Positions 48,862 through 60,366 of a DNA stretch of 64,000 nt are shown here, in pieces. Position 1 is the stretch's first letter, and each line of letters opens with the position of its first letter. The notes beneath the pieces are model-generated. The model saw only the letters and a list, made by a program, of their open reading frames with translations, was not told the origin of the DNA and did not search any database. The stretch is taken from contig CAWZYM010000011.1 of assembly GCA_963966185.1 (NCBI GenBank), positions 541,001 to 605,000 on the forward strand, in the 5' to 3' direction. Origin of the DNA: Rhabditoides inermis (taxonomy: Eukaryota; Nematoda; Chromadorea; Rhabditida; Rhabditidae). Position numbers and translations under genes: made by a program.

Positions 48862-49064
48862 TCTCTAATCATATTTTATTCTTTATTATAATTATAATTC
48901 ATCTCCCGTGATTGTTGACTTTTTTCTCATTTTGTTGACGTTTTTCACGATGGCCGCAGCAAAGCGACTGATTCCATGATTTTTTCCTGTTGACGGTTTC
49001 AAATCGATAAATTGATTGCTGCATCATTCTTTTGTCCGTTCCCTTCCCACGCTGGTCGAATGAC

Positions 49065-49446
49065 ATGACGGAAAGAAAGAAAGCGAAGCCGCGCCCGAAA
49101 CCGGTAAGATTCCTACGCAAGAAAGGCACCGCTCCACATTTCAGCGTGCAAAAACTGCTAAGGGAAGTGCGAAGAAAGGCAAGGTTGCAAAGGCGGGAAA
49201 GAAAGGAGCGAAGAAGGGACAGAAGAAGGAGAGCGGAGGGAAGAAGGATGGAAAGGAGAGAAAGGATTCGAAGGAGGGCGGAAAGGATAAGAAGGATGAG
49301 AAAGACAAGAATGGATCGAAAGAGAAGGATCACAAAGAAGCCAAGGACTCGAAAGAGTCGCCAGGAACGGAGCACAAGGAGAAGTCGCCCGAAGGGGACA
49401 AGGAGAAGAGTAACAAAGGACACTCGCCAAATGATGACGGTGAGAG

Positions 49447-49492
<46 letters not shown>

Positions 49493-50245
49493 CACAGGTG
49501 GTCACGAGCTGCCGGACCTGCCCGATCTGCCGGCTATCGATTGGCGTCTGCCCTCGCTGCCCTCTTTTGCCAAGAAGGCGGTGCACGAGCTGTACGGTAT
49601 GGAGGAGCAGAAGGAGGAGGAGGTGAGTGCTCTCTCTCTCTCTCTCTCATCTCCCTCCCTCCCTCCCCCCCTCTCTCTCCCCCCTTTCTCTCCCTCTCCC
49701 TCCCCCTCTCTCCCTCCCCCCCTCTCTCCCTCCCTCCCCCCTTCCCCTCCAGCTCCCCCGCCTCCACTCCTCTCTCCGCTGCACCCGCTGCCACTCCACC
49801 CACTCGATCCGCCTCCAACTCCGCGACTGCGGCCACGCCGTCTGCGTCGCCTGCCTCCTCCTCCACCTCAGGGTACTGTAGGTACCGTAATCCTACCGTA
49901 ACTTTAACTACCGTAACCCTTTTACATACCCGTAATTCTAATTACCGTAATCCTTATAACTACCGTGATCGTGAGGGTACTGTATCTCCCGTAATTATTA
50001 TTCCTACCATAGGTGTAACTACCGTGATCCCCCGTATCTTCCGGATACTGTTACTACCGTAATCCTACCGTAACCTTGCCCCTACAGTACTGGATCGAGG
50101 ACAAGGAGAAGGCGCGCATCAAGTGTCCGAAAGCGTCGTGTCCGGTGCGCATCCACGAGAACGACATTGCCGCCGTGCTCGACGAGAGAGAGGTATCGAT
50201 CGATTATCGATTGATTATCGATTTTATAGACGAGAGAATGCGACT

Positions 50246-50288
<43 letters not shown>

Positions 50289-53200
50289 TCTCTCACAGGA
50301 CGCCTTGAGCAACTACATGTCTCTGCCGCACCGTCAGTGGCTCGCCTACCAGCACGCCAAGCATTCCATCTACTACGCTTTCGGAGGGCCCGAGTTCGTC
50401 AAGCACTGTCCCACGTGTAAGGTGCTGCTTCACTGCTCCGCCTGCTACTTTTCTTTTTCTCTTACTTCTCCTCCTGCCTCTGTCGGGTACTGTTCTCTTG
50501 CGCCTGCTTCCGGCGCGTCTCATTCTTTCACTTCACACTCCTTCCAACCTTCTTCTCCTAATCTTCTTTCACCCGGTTCTCACTCATGATTCTCATTATC
50601 TTTTAAAAGTACTTCCGTAAAAAGTGTTGTTTGTGTTAACCTGATTCAAGAAAAGCGCATGCATATATTATTAATTTTCGAAAAATCAAATCGTAAACAC
50701 CTGAACATGAAAACTAACACAAACTTGCTCTTTCAAACGAATATAGAATAGTTACACGTAACATTCAGAATAATACGATTGTTTTGTTTATTTAGTGTTT
50801 TTTGCGGTTTATTATTTATGGTTTATCAGTAAAATAAAATGTTATTCGTGATGTTGTTTGACTCAATGTTTCAGGTATAAAAATGTCAAAAAAATAAAAC
50901 ATGGAATTATTCAACATTAATTATTCAAAAATTATTCAACGTTTTGAAAGAGCAAGTTTGTGTTAGTTTTCATGTTCAGGTGTTTACGATTTGATTTTTC
51001 GAAAATTAATAATATATGCATGCGCTTTTCTTGAATCAGGTTAACACAAACAACACTTTTTACGGAAGTACTTTTAAAAGATAATATATGTCCTTTTGTT
51101 GAATTTCATAGAAATTTTCTCTCTCGTCTTCATACATGTAACATGTTCTTCTCTCATTATTTCATCAATTTCATTTCAAATTTATTCGATATTTTCTCGT
51201 TCTCTCGTTCTCTCCTTCCATTCCTTCCCTCCTTCTCTCCTTCTTTCCTTCTCTCCTCCTCTCCTTTCCTCCTTCTCTCCTCCCATTCCTTCCCTCCTTC
51301 TCTCCTTCTCCCCTTCTCTCCTCCTCTCCTCCTCTCCTTCCCTCCTTCCTTCCTTCCCTCCTTCTTTCCTTCTCTCTTTCTCTCGTTCTCTCTTTCTCTC
51401 GTTCTCTCTTTCTCTCGTTCTCTCGTTATCCCTTTCTCTCTTTCTCTCGTTCTCTAGTTCTCTCGTTCTCTCGTTCTCTCTTTCTCCCTTTCTCTCTTTT
51501 CTCTCTTTCTCTCGTTCTCTCTTTTCTCTCTTTTCTCTCTTTCTCTCGTTCTCTCTTTCTCTCGTTCTCTCGTTCTCTCGTTCTCTCGTTCTCTCGTTCT
51601 CTCGTTCTCTCCGTCTCTCCGTCTCTCCTTCTCTCCTTCCCTCCTTCCCCCCTTCTCCCTTTCTCTCTTTCTCTCGTTCTCTCGTTCTCTCGTTATCTAG
51701 TTCTCTCGTTATTTCGTTTTCTCGTTCTCTCGTTCTCTCGTTCTCTCGTTCTCTCGTTCTCTCGTTCTCTCGTTCTCTCGTTCTCTCGTTCTCGCGTGTC
51801 TCCTTCTCTTCTTCTCTCCTTCCCTCCTTCCCTCCTTCTCCCTTTCTCTTTTTCTCTAGTTCTCCAGTTCTCTCTTTCTCTCGTTCTCTCTTTCTCTCTT
51901 TCTCTCTTTCTCTCTTTCTCTCGTTCTCTCGTTCTCTCGTTCTCTCGTTCTCTCGTTTCTCGTTCTCTCGTTCTCTCGTTTTCTCCGTCTCTCCGTCTCT
52001 CCTTCTCTTCTTCCCTCCTTCCCTCCTACCACCCTCCTTCTCTCTTTCTCTCGTTCTCTCGTTCTCTAGTTATATCGTTCTCTCTTTCTTTCGTTCTCTC
52101 TTTCTCTTGTTCTCTCTTTCTCTCGTTTTCTCGTTCTCTCGTTCTCTCGTTCTCTCGTTCTCTCTTTATCTCGTTCTCTCTTTCTATCCTTCTCTCGTTC
52201 TCTCGTTCTCTCGTTCTCTCGTTCTCTCCGTCTCTCCTTCTCTTCTTCCCTCCTTCTCTCCTTCTCTCTTTCTCTCTTTCTCTCGTTCTCTATTTCTCTC
52301 GTTATATCGTTATATCGTTCTCTCTTTCTCTCGTTCTCTCGTGCTCTCGTTTTCTCGTTCTCTCGTTCTCTCGTTGTCTCGTTGTCTCGTTGTCTCGTTC
52401 TCTCGTTGTCTCGTTCTCACCTTCTTTCCTTCCCTCCTTCCCGCCTTCTCACTTTCTCTCTTTCTCTCGTTCTCTAGTTCTCTCGTTATATCGTTCTCTC
52501 TTTCACTCGTTTTCTCTTTCTATCGGTTTCTCTTTCTCTCGTTCTCTCATTATCTCTTTCTCTCTTTCTCTCTTTCTCTCTTTCTCTCTTTCTCTCTTTC
52601 TCTCTTTCTCTTTTTTTCTCTAGTTCTCTCCTTCTCTCCTTCTCTTCTTCTCTCCATCCCTCCTTCCCTCCTTCTCCCTTTCTCTCTTTCTCTCGTTCTC
52701 TAGCTCTCTCGTTATATCGTTCTCTCTTTCTCTCGTTTTCTCTTTCTCTCGTTTTCTCGTTTTCTCGTTCTCTCTTTCTCTCTTTCTCTCCTTCCCTCCT
52801 TCCCTCCTCCTCCCATTCTCTCTTTCTCTCGTTCTCTAATTCTCTCGTTATATCGTTCTCGCTTTCTCTCGTTCTCTCTTTATCTCTTTATCTCTTTCTC
52901 TCTTTCTTTCGTTCTCTAGTTCTCTCGTTCTCTCTTTCTATCCTTCTCTTCTTCTCTCCATCCCTCCTTCCCTCCTTCTCCCTTTCTCTCTTTCTCTCGT
53001 TCTCTAGCTCTCTCGTTCTCTTTTTATATCTTTCTCTCTTTCTCTGGTTCTCTCGTTCTCTCGTTCTCTCTTTCTATCCTTCTCTCGTTCTCTCGTTCTC
53101 TCGTTCTCTCCGTCTCTCCTTCCCTCCTTCCCTCCTCTCTTTTTCTCCTTTTCTCTCGTTATATCGTTCTCTCGTTCTCTCGTTCTCTTGTTCTCTCGTT

Positions 53201-54615
53201 CTCTCGTTCTCTCGTTCTCTCTTTCTCTCTCCCCTTACTAAATTCCTACTGATCGCAGCCACCAAAGTACATCTGTCTCTCTCCAAACAGCGTGCTCTCT
53301 CGCGTGCTCTCGCGCTCGCCCGCCAGCAGAGGGCTAGCTATCAGCTAGCGTGACTGGAAACGACACCCACCCACCCACCCACCCACCCACCCACACGCTG
53401 GCCTTTCGCCTAGTGCGAGTGCGAGATCGCTCATAACTTCTTTCGGAGAAAAGATACAAAGATGCCGTCAATTAGTGATCTGCCCTATGGAACCGTGCGA
53501 ATCTAACTAACATAAATTGGAAGACTTCACATTGTTGCTAACATGTCCTTTGGATATCGCTACTTGAAAATTCTGGCGCGAGCCTTATTTTAACCCAAGA
53601 GAGAGGGCGCTGCGCGCCCTCTCTAATTTCTTCCAACTCTTTTCCTCAATATGCTAGAAACTTCTAAGGATCTTTTCAAACCAACCCGATACCCTTTGAG
53701 TCGCCCTACACTCTCAAGTCGAACTGCCGCTTCTTTTTTCTTACCTTTTTGTAGCCAGATTCCCATTGCAGTCGCCCTACACGCTGGAGCCGGGCTGCCA
53801 CCTGGTGCGGTGTTCGAACGCGCGCTGCTCGGTCAGATGGTGCTGGGTGTGTGGCAAGCACGCCAAGGACATACTACACTATGCAGGTGCGAAATGACTG
53901 CTCCTGCTCCCGCTACCGATTTTCCTCCTAATCCTCCTGCTCCCCCCCTCCCTTGCCTATCCTTATCCTATTTACATCTGTTCATCCTGTTGTTCATTTC
54001 TTCTCTTTCTCCACTCCCTTCGTACCCCGCCCCCTCCTTTCTGCTCTCGGCCCTCCTTCCTTCCTGCTTCTCTTTGACACCTGCTCCCCTGCTCCTACCT
54101 CCCCTCACTGCTTCCTCCTGCTCCTCCCCCTCCCCCTTCTCCATCCTTTCCTCCAGGTAAGGACTGCTCCGTCGGAGCAGACGACGTGCACCGCGCCTTC
54201 TACCTCCTCCACTTCCTGCTCTCCGCCCACTGCTGTCTGCTCTGCTTCCTCGCCCCGGCTGTGTACGTCATGGTCCCGGTTGGTAGTATTGATTGATTAT
54301 TGATTGATTGATTAGCGAAAAGACACTGAAGACTTGTCTGATACGGAATATACTGTAGTGGTAAGATAATTTGGGCAGTATGAATATCATTCACAGACAA
54401 CTGAGAGCGCACTATACATAGTGCAGCCGTGTACCGTAACCTCGACCAGTACCAGTACCGTAACCCCTAAGTACCGTACCCTCCAGCTCGTGCTGGCTCT
54501 CTCGCCGATCCTCACCCTCCCCTACGCGGTGTGTGCATCGATCTACGAGAGAGCGACGCGGCACACTGCCAGACTGCTGCCCGAGGAGAAGATACTCGTG
54601 GCGTTCAAGGTGCGA

Positions 54616-54678
<63 letters not shown>

Positions 54679-56084
54679 GCCTTTTTTCTTCTGTTCCTTC
54701 TTGTTCTCCTTCTACCCCTCTGTCCGATGAAAGAACAACAGTGGCCCATCGATGTCGCGCTGTCATATTTTCCTCCTTCTCCTCCTCCTCCTCCTCCTCC
54801 TCCTCCTCCTCCTCCTCCTCCTCCTCCTCCTCCTCCTCCTCCTCCTCCTCCTCCTCCTCCTCCTCCTCCTCCTCCTCCTCCTCCTCCTCCTCCTCCTCCT
54901 CCTCCTCCTCCTCCTCCTCCTCCTCCTCCTCCTCCTCCTCCTCCTCCTCCTCCTCCTCCTCCTCCTCCTCCTCCTCCTCCTCCTCCTCCTCCTCCTCCTC
55001 CTCCTCCTCCTCCTCCTCCTCCTCCTCCTCCTCCTCCTCCTCCTCCTCCTCCTCCTCCTCCTCCTCCTCCTCCTCCTCCTCCTCCTCCTCCTCCTCCTCC
55101 TCCTCCTCCTCCTCCTCCTCCTCCTCCTCCTCCTCCTCCTCCTCCTCCTCCTCCTCCTCCTCCTCCTCCTCCTCCTCCTCCTCCTCCTCCTCCTCCTCCT
55201 CCTCCTCCTCCTCCTCCTCCTCCTCCTCCTCCTCCTCCTCCTCCTCCTCCTCCTCCTCCTCCTCCTCCTCCTCCTCCTCCTCCACCCCCTCCACCCCCTC
55301 CACCCCCTCCACCCCCTCCACCCCCTCCACCCCCTCCACCCCCTCCACCCCCTCCACCCCCTCCACCCCCTCCACCCCCTCCACCCCCTCCACCCCCTCC
55401 ACCCCCTCCACCCCCTCCACCCCCTCCACCCCCTCCACCCCCTCCACCCCCTCCACCCCCTCCACCCCCTCCATTCCAGTGCATCACCGCCCTGCTCCTT
55501 CTCGTGCCAGTCTCCTTCTTCCTCTCGCTCGGCTCCCTCCTCTCCATCTGCCCCGTCTGGACTGCCATGACCACCTTCCTCATCGCCCGCTCCATTCCGC
55601 CGATAACTACGGTATCGATCGATTATCGATTATCGATTGAATCCTTCCGATTACTACGGTATCGTTTGATTATTAGTACCGCTACCACGGTATGGATTGA
55701 TTATCAATTGAAGTCTTTGGTACTACTGTCGGAGCATCAGATCTTTTACTGATGTGGTTATCCCCCACGTTGAAGTTGTGTTTCATGAATGACTCATAAT
55801 TTTTTTAGTTGATCTCCCTCATCCAATGGCTGCTCTCTTGTTTTGGCTGCTGCGGACTCAATCGAATCGGAACGATATTCAAGGACACGAACGATGTAAG
55901 AGTAAACAAACAAGAAGTAAACAAACAGTAAACAAACAAACATGCCAGGCGCTCGTGCTGGATGAAGGCGAGGCGTTGGGGGCGCAGGAGGGTCTGGAGG
56001 CGAGCGAAGAACTGCCGGCCGGAGTGGAGGCGATACCGAGAAAGGCGGGCGAGGGAGGCGAGGTAATCTCTCTCTCTCTCTCCC

Positions 56085-56125
<41 letters not shown>

Positions 56126-56921
56126 GACTATTTCCTCACCTTTTAGGACCTCTCCATGACCAAGTCCACTTCGAGAAAGAAGAAAATGGTGGTGGAGCCG
56201 GTGGTTGTCGGCGTTACTCCAGTCGTCACTCCCGTCGCTCAATCGCCTGCTCCATCAGTCGCTGCTCCTGCTCATCTTCCTGCAGCCTTCTCTCCTGCTC
56301 CTCAACCACTCGCTGCACCTGCTCCACCAGGAGCAAAGGCCCCTCCTGCTCCTGCTCCTGCTCCCATGGCGTTCTCGCCTGTTCCCGCTTTGTCACCAGC
56401 TCCTGCGATTGTTGCTCCTGCGCAGGCCAAGCCTGCTCCACCAGCTGCTTCTCCTGCTCCTGCTCCTCCAGGCGCCAAGCCTGCTCCTGCTCCTGCTCCC
56501 ATGGCATTCTCGCCTGTTCCTCCTCCTCCAGGCGCCAAACCTACTCCTGCTCCTGCTCCCATAGCATTCTCGCCTGCTCCTGCTCCACCAGGTGCCAAGC
56601 CTGCTCCAGCTCCACTTCCTATGACCTTCTCACCCGCTGCTCCCGCGCTCATGGCAATGCCACCGGCTCCAGTGGCTGCCCCTGCCAAGCCTGCGCCACC
56701 CATGTCACCCGTCCCTCCGGCCGTACCTATGCCGCCAGTGCCACCAAGGCCAGTCGCCCAGTCACCAGTGAGACCTGTGCAACCGCCCGTGCCCCCACCG
56801 GTCATCCATCCCGCCCCGCAGAGGCTACCTGCCCCTTCTCCGCTGGTCCGCGCACCTCCCGGACCCATTCCTCCGGTCGGACCCACTCCTCCACTCAATC
56901 CGCTCGCTCCACGAATGGTAC

Positions 56922-56965
<44 letters not shown>

Positions 56966-57122
56966 CCTCCGTCTCTCTCTCTAGGCCGGTCGCGGTTCTC
57001 CCCTCCCTTTCTGCGATCTCTCGGAGTACGAGGACTCTCTGTTATTTCGAATCGTCAGCAATCAGCCGGCGGTTCTTCTCGCGAAGTACGCCATTGAGAC
57101 CATGTCGCCCCGCGACGCTTAG
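49065..57122 (+). CDS. RBR-type RING E3 ligase-like protein with membrane helices
   Basis: Fourteen exons join in phase to 802 aa: 49065-49103, 49145-49439, 49498-49622, 49753-49872, 50088-50192, 50299-50421, 53772-53886, 54157-54278, 54487-54609, 55480-55611, 55809-55895, 55949-56062, 56147-56917 and 56985-57122. Residues 1-111 are very Lys-rich. A RING follows at about 163-215 (LRCTRCHSTH, RDCGHAVCVACLLLHL, KCPKASCPVRIHENDI). After a spacer (FVKHCPTC) comes a RING2-like GCHLVRCSNARCSVRWCWVC at about 277-296, with the CWVC typical of RBR ligases. At least three hydrophobic helices follow (AFYLLHFLLSAHCCLLCFLA, LVLALSPILTLPYAVCASIY, ITALLLLVPVSFFLSLGSLL). Then a 257-residue Pro/Ala domain (PAPAPPGAKPAPAPAPMAFS repeats) and a tail ending AIETMSPRDA. 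RBR plus helices recalls RNF19-type ligases. The catalytic Cys of RING2 is not certain. Introns 6 and 9 are filled with repeats. Confidence 0.8.
49445..49490. repeat. (GA)n microsatellite in RBR intron 2
   Basis: GA run that starts within the donor itself (gtgagaggggagagag). Confidence 0.9.
50596..51085. mobile_element. 490-bp MITE with 146-bp inverted arms
   Basis: 50596-50741 and 50940-51085 are near-perfect inverted copies (attatcttttaaaagtactt outermost; caaacttgctctttcaaa innermost). The ~200-bp centre is AT-rich. No ORF. It lies in the 3.35-kb intron 6 of the RBR gene, just before a pyrimidine satellite. Confidence 0.85.
51110..53235. repeat. 2.1-kb pyrimidine satellite (8-bp TCTCGTTC family)
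   Basis: Almost pure pyrimidine on the plus strand, built from 8-bp words (TCTCGTTC, TCTCTTTC, TCTCCTTC). C-rich blocks (ccttccctccttc) return at about 51640, 51825, 52020, 52240, 52430, 52660, 52795, 52960 and 53115, giving a higher-order period of roughly 130-230 bp. Long open frames here are artefacts of low complexity. It fills most of RBR intron 6. Confidence 0.95.
53366..53396. repeat. (CACC)n microsatellite
   Basis: Seven CCCA units in RBR intron 6. Confidence 0.9.
54615..54675. repeat. (CT)n microsatellite at start of RBR intron 9
   Basis: Uninterrupted CT dinucleotide run immediately after the donor gtgcga. Confidence 0.95.
54774..55283. repeat. (CCT)n trinucleotide array, ~170 copies
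   Basis: About 510 bp of essentially perfect TCC/CCT repeat in RBR intron 9. Such a long pure array suggests recent expansion, though its assembled length may be imprecise. Confidence 0.98.
55284..55472. repeat. 9-bp CCACCCCCT minisatellite, ~21 copies
   Basis: Directly continues the CCT array and ends at the acceptor ccattccag of RBR exon 10. The 9-bp unit can be derived from three CCT units by two changes. Confidence 0.95.
56065..56130. repeat. (CT)n microsatellite in RBR intron 12
   Basis: CT run between exons 12 and 13. Confidence 0.9.
56922..56962. repeat. (CT)n microsatellite in RBR intron 13
   Basis: CT run just after the exon 13 donor gtacgt. Confidence 0.9.
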
Positions 57123-57229
57123 ATTTCCTTCTTACTTACTTGAAACTTACAGTAATCATTACCTATTCGTTTACATGTTTACCGATTATTACGCGTTGTG
57201 TTGCCATAAAATTGTTCCGAGAATGACGT

Positions 57230-57294
<65 letters not shown>

Positions 57295-57438
57295 TTTTTA
57301 TCTCGCCCCGTGTTTCATTGTCTTTGACCTCTCGTGATCGAAATCCGCGAAGAAATCCCGTTTATCCGTTCCTTATCTCGCTTTCACTATCATTCCAATC
57401 TTGTGATAGCCTGATCACATTGCTGATTTCGAGAAAGG
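57123..57438. other. Short spacer RBR to secreted-protein gene
   Basis: 316 bp between the RBR stop and the next ATG, containing a GA run at 57235-57290. The short distance suggests co-transcription. An acceptor-like cttgtgatag precedes the next ATG by about 30 bp. Confidence 0.5.
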
Positions 57439-58911
57439 ATGTTGCGGTTACTACTTCGATTATCACCACTGATATTCATTATCGCAAAAGGTGAGATTAT
57501 AATTATACTTGTAAACATGTAATTGTGTTTCTTTCAGTTGACGCCCAGAAATATGGCAGTAACGATCCGATTGTCGTGCCCACTTCCGGAAAGTAAGGAG
57601 TCATGTCATAAGTTTCCATGTCTGATCGAGTTGTACACATGCGATATATACATTATACCATTTCAACTACATCAAAAAGCGAACTTCACACGTTTTTTTT
57701 CAAAAGAAACTAGGCAGAGCGTTGGTCATATTTTCAACGGCTGTGACATTGTTGATCGAGCGAATTTCGGCGTGAGGAGTTCTATTCTGACAGTAAGCCA
57801 CGCGCCGATAGCTACGCGCTGATAGACGTAGATCAGAGAAAGACGGAAATCCGGATATTGGGAATGGCAATCGCGTGTAAATCAAGAGAGTCAGTCGGTT
57901 AGAGCAGCGTGTTCGAGTTGTAAGCGCGGTAGATCGTTGGACTCTCGCTCTGGCTGAAACTCATTTTTCTTTTTCTTTCAGCATGGCTCAATTCCCGGCT
58001 CTCATCACGTCTGACAACTTCCCCCTCTTCCCCTTCACAGACCAGTTCAACACCGGCATCGAAATCAACCCCGCCAACAAATATGTGAGTGTTAATTAAT
58101 CAAATCGATCAATAATCGATCGATAGTCTATCGCCGGCGACATGAACATCCCGATTCCCGGCTGGGGCAACTTTGACGTCGACGGCAATCTCTACTTTGG
58201 AAACATCAACACCGACGTGAAGGTGGGGACGTCAAATGTGATCAATCGATAAATCAATAACATACCGTAATTTACATATTTTTCACAATGTGCTACTTGA
58301 TTTGAGATAAACATTCCAAGTTCTAAATTCGAATCAATTCGATAAATCGATAATCGCAGGTGGGCTACCAAATCCGGCCGACGAACCATCTGAACATCAA
58401 ACCGGAGACGCTGGCGCTGCTCGGACAGAATCCCGCGTTCAGGGAGGCGAGGCGTGAGTGAGAGGGTGGGGGGGGGACAAGTAGGCTCGCAATAGTTAAA
58501 TTACTTTTTATTCATATGCATTTGTGGTGAAAACACGGGATAGAAGGGAATACGATAAGATTATCGGGCGGCACAGCAGCTCCAATGTTGCCGATGTTCC
58601 ACGCTACTTTTGCTTTTCAAAGTTCACGAGCGAGCGCATGCGTCTGATGACAAGTAAAGTGAACAAAGAAGCAAACAAATACACCCATCAGGCCATGTAG
58701 TGTACAGAGTGCTAGTAGTAAACAATGTAAACGAACCAGTAAACAACCCGCTCCCCTCAGGCAAGGCGAAGGAGTACGTGGTGGGACGGGTGCCGTACGG
58801 ATACGAGCCGATCAAGTGCAAGCCGCCCTACTGCAATCCATTCGTCCATCACACTGCAGTCGGAGTGGAGGTGGAAGAGGGTGAGGGAAGACGTCTCTCT
58901 CTCTCTCTCTC

Positions 58912-58957
<46 letters not shown>

Positions 58958-59668
58958 ATCTCTCGTTCTCTCTCGTTCTCTCTCAACACACTTCTCTCTT
59001 CCAGGTGACGATACGTTCTTCATCGGTGGCATCGACTTTCCGCTGCCGGTTGGACCGAACGGAGCCGGAGTGCGATTCCCGCTGTCCGGAGCTGTGGAGC
59101 AGGTAGGAGAGAGAGAGAGAGGGAGAGAGAGGAAGAGGGAGAGAGAGGAAGATGGATAAAGAGAGAGAGGGAGACAGAGATAGATAGATTGAGAGAGAGA
59201 GAGAGCAATTCCTTCTTTAGGGAACCTCTCCGAACGCGTACGCGCACGGTCACGCGTTCAACCCCGTGTCGCCTCCGGGATTCAACGTGAACGAGATCAC
59301 CGACGACCAGCCGTTCAATAGGGACCTGCCGGAGAGACGGTACGGACCTTTCTCTCTCTTTCTCTCTCTCTCTCTCTCATTTTCTGGTTCTTGTTCTCGT
59401 GATCGTGAGTGACTCACGATGCGTGGAAACAAACTCGGAAACGGAAAAAAATGGGAAGTGTAGTGATGTGACATGAGAGCGACGAGACTATTCTCCATTC
59501 CCATTCCGTTCCAGGCGCTCCCCCTCCTCTTCCGACGACCTCTCCTCCGGCCCCGTCGGCCCCCCGCGGTCCCGATTCGGCAAGCCCAAACCGGCGGGCA
59601 ACCTGCCCCCGGGATTCGACCGCGACTCATTCTATGCCAAATTCTTCGACCGAATGCCCAAGGACTAG
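57439..59668 (+). CDS. Secreted protein of unknown function, nematode type
   Basis: Nine exons (57439-57490, 57538-57592, 57982-58084, 58127-58222, 58360-58453, 58761-58880, 59005-59102, 59221-59339, 59515-59668) join in phase to 296 aa. The N-terminus MLRLLLRLSPLIFIIAKVDA is a signal peptide. The mature part is Pro/Gly/Asn/Phe-rich with LPGWGN-like IPIPGWGNFDVDGNLYFGNI, GYQIRPTNHLN, a two-cysteine motif KCKPPYCNPFVHH, FFIGGIDFPLPVGPNGAGV, and a disordered basic tail ending FYAKFFDRMPKD. No catalytic motif is seen. The CxPPYCNPF pattern looks like families seen in nematode secreted proteins, which is an impression and not a search. AATAAA lies at 59711. Confidence 0.85.
57800..57960 (+). repeat. 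Dispersed repeat family R1, diverged copy
   Basis: Shares gtagatcagag.aagacgg, caatcgcg...aatcaagagag, and gcggtagatcg...ctctcgctctggc with the two better copies, in the same order. It contains tRNA-like cagtcggttagagcagcg and gtgttcgag. In intron 2 of the secreted-protein gene. Confidence 0.5.
58893..58985. repeat. (CT)n microsatellite in intron 6 of secreted-protein gene
   Basis: CT run with TTCT interruptions between exons 6 and 7. Confidence 0.9.
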
Positions 59669-59710
59669 GATTTAATATTACTAAATTATTAATAATATAA
59701 TAACTAGTAT

Positions 59711-59716
59711 AATAAA
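59711..59716 (+). promoter_or_regulatory. Polyadenylation signal AATAAA
   Basis: Canonical hexamer 43 bp after the stop of the secreted-protein gene. Confidence 0.6.
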
Positions 59717-59915
59717 TATGACTTTATACAGTTCAATGAGAAAACAAATGCAGAGAGACACCCGGCGGGGAACGGAAAAGGATATGGGGGGAGGGGCGGG
59801 AGTATGTATGTACAAGAAAAGGGACTGTACAGAAGAGGGTCACATGATTCAACCATGCATTCTCACACAATCGCGGCAACCGGTTACGGAAACGATTCTG
59901 GATAAATTCATGGAG

Positions 59916-59959
59916 GGTCAGTCCCTTCAAAACGCTAGGGAGTTCCGAAGAGACTGACC
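59916..59959. repeat. 44-bp minimal member of the GGTCAGTC palindrome family
   Basis: Starts ggtcagtcccttcaaaac and ends ttccgaagagactgacc with only a few bases between, so the whole element is essentially its two terminal repeats. It lies between two convergent gene ends. Confidence 0.6.
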
Positions 59960-59996
59960 GCTACGTTATTGATTGATTATTGATTGATTGATTCCC

Positions 59997-60289
59997 TCAC
60001 ATGATGGCGCAGGCGTGTTCGCGGTGTTTCTGCTGGATCTTCTCGATGTCGGCTTTGTCTATCGCCGAGTAGCGCGTAGAAGGCATCGACTGCCGGCGCT
60101 TGCGGAAACTGCAAGGAGTACTGTAGTAACTAGACTACTGTAAGTACCGTGATTACTGTATGTGGGTTACTGTAGTTACTGTAAGGTTACGGTACCTGAC
60201 TTCTCCCTCGGCGCCGGTGGCGATGTGCCAGTCGGGTCGCAGGCGCAGCAGCAGCTCGGTGAATGCGTCAGAGACCTGCGAGAAGGAAG

Positions 60290-60366
<77 letters not shown>

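Noticed and set aside
51096..52703. 535-codon open frame rich in Ser/Leu/Phe
   Set aside because: Low-complexity pyrimidine satellite has no stops by composition; it lies inside an intron.
54421..55752. Long frames reading polyproline, polyserine, polyleucine, polyglutamate or polyglycine
   Set aside because: They are translations of the CCT array in all frames. Only the frame joining RBR exons 9 and 10 is discussed, as possible intron retention.
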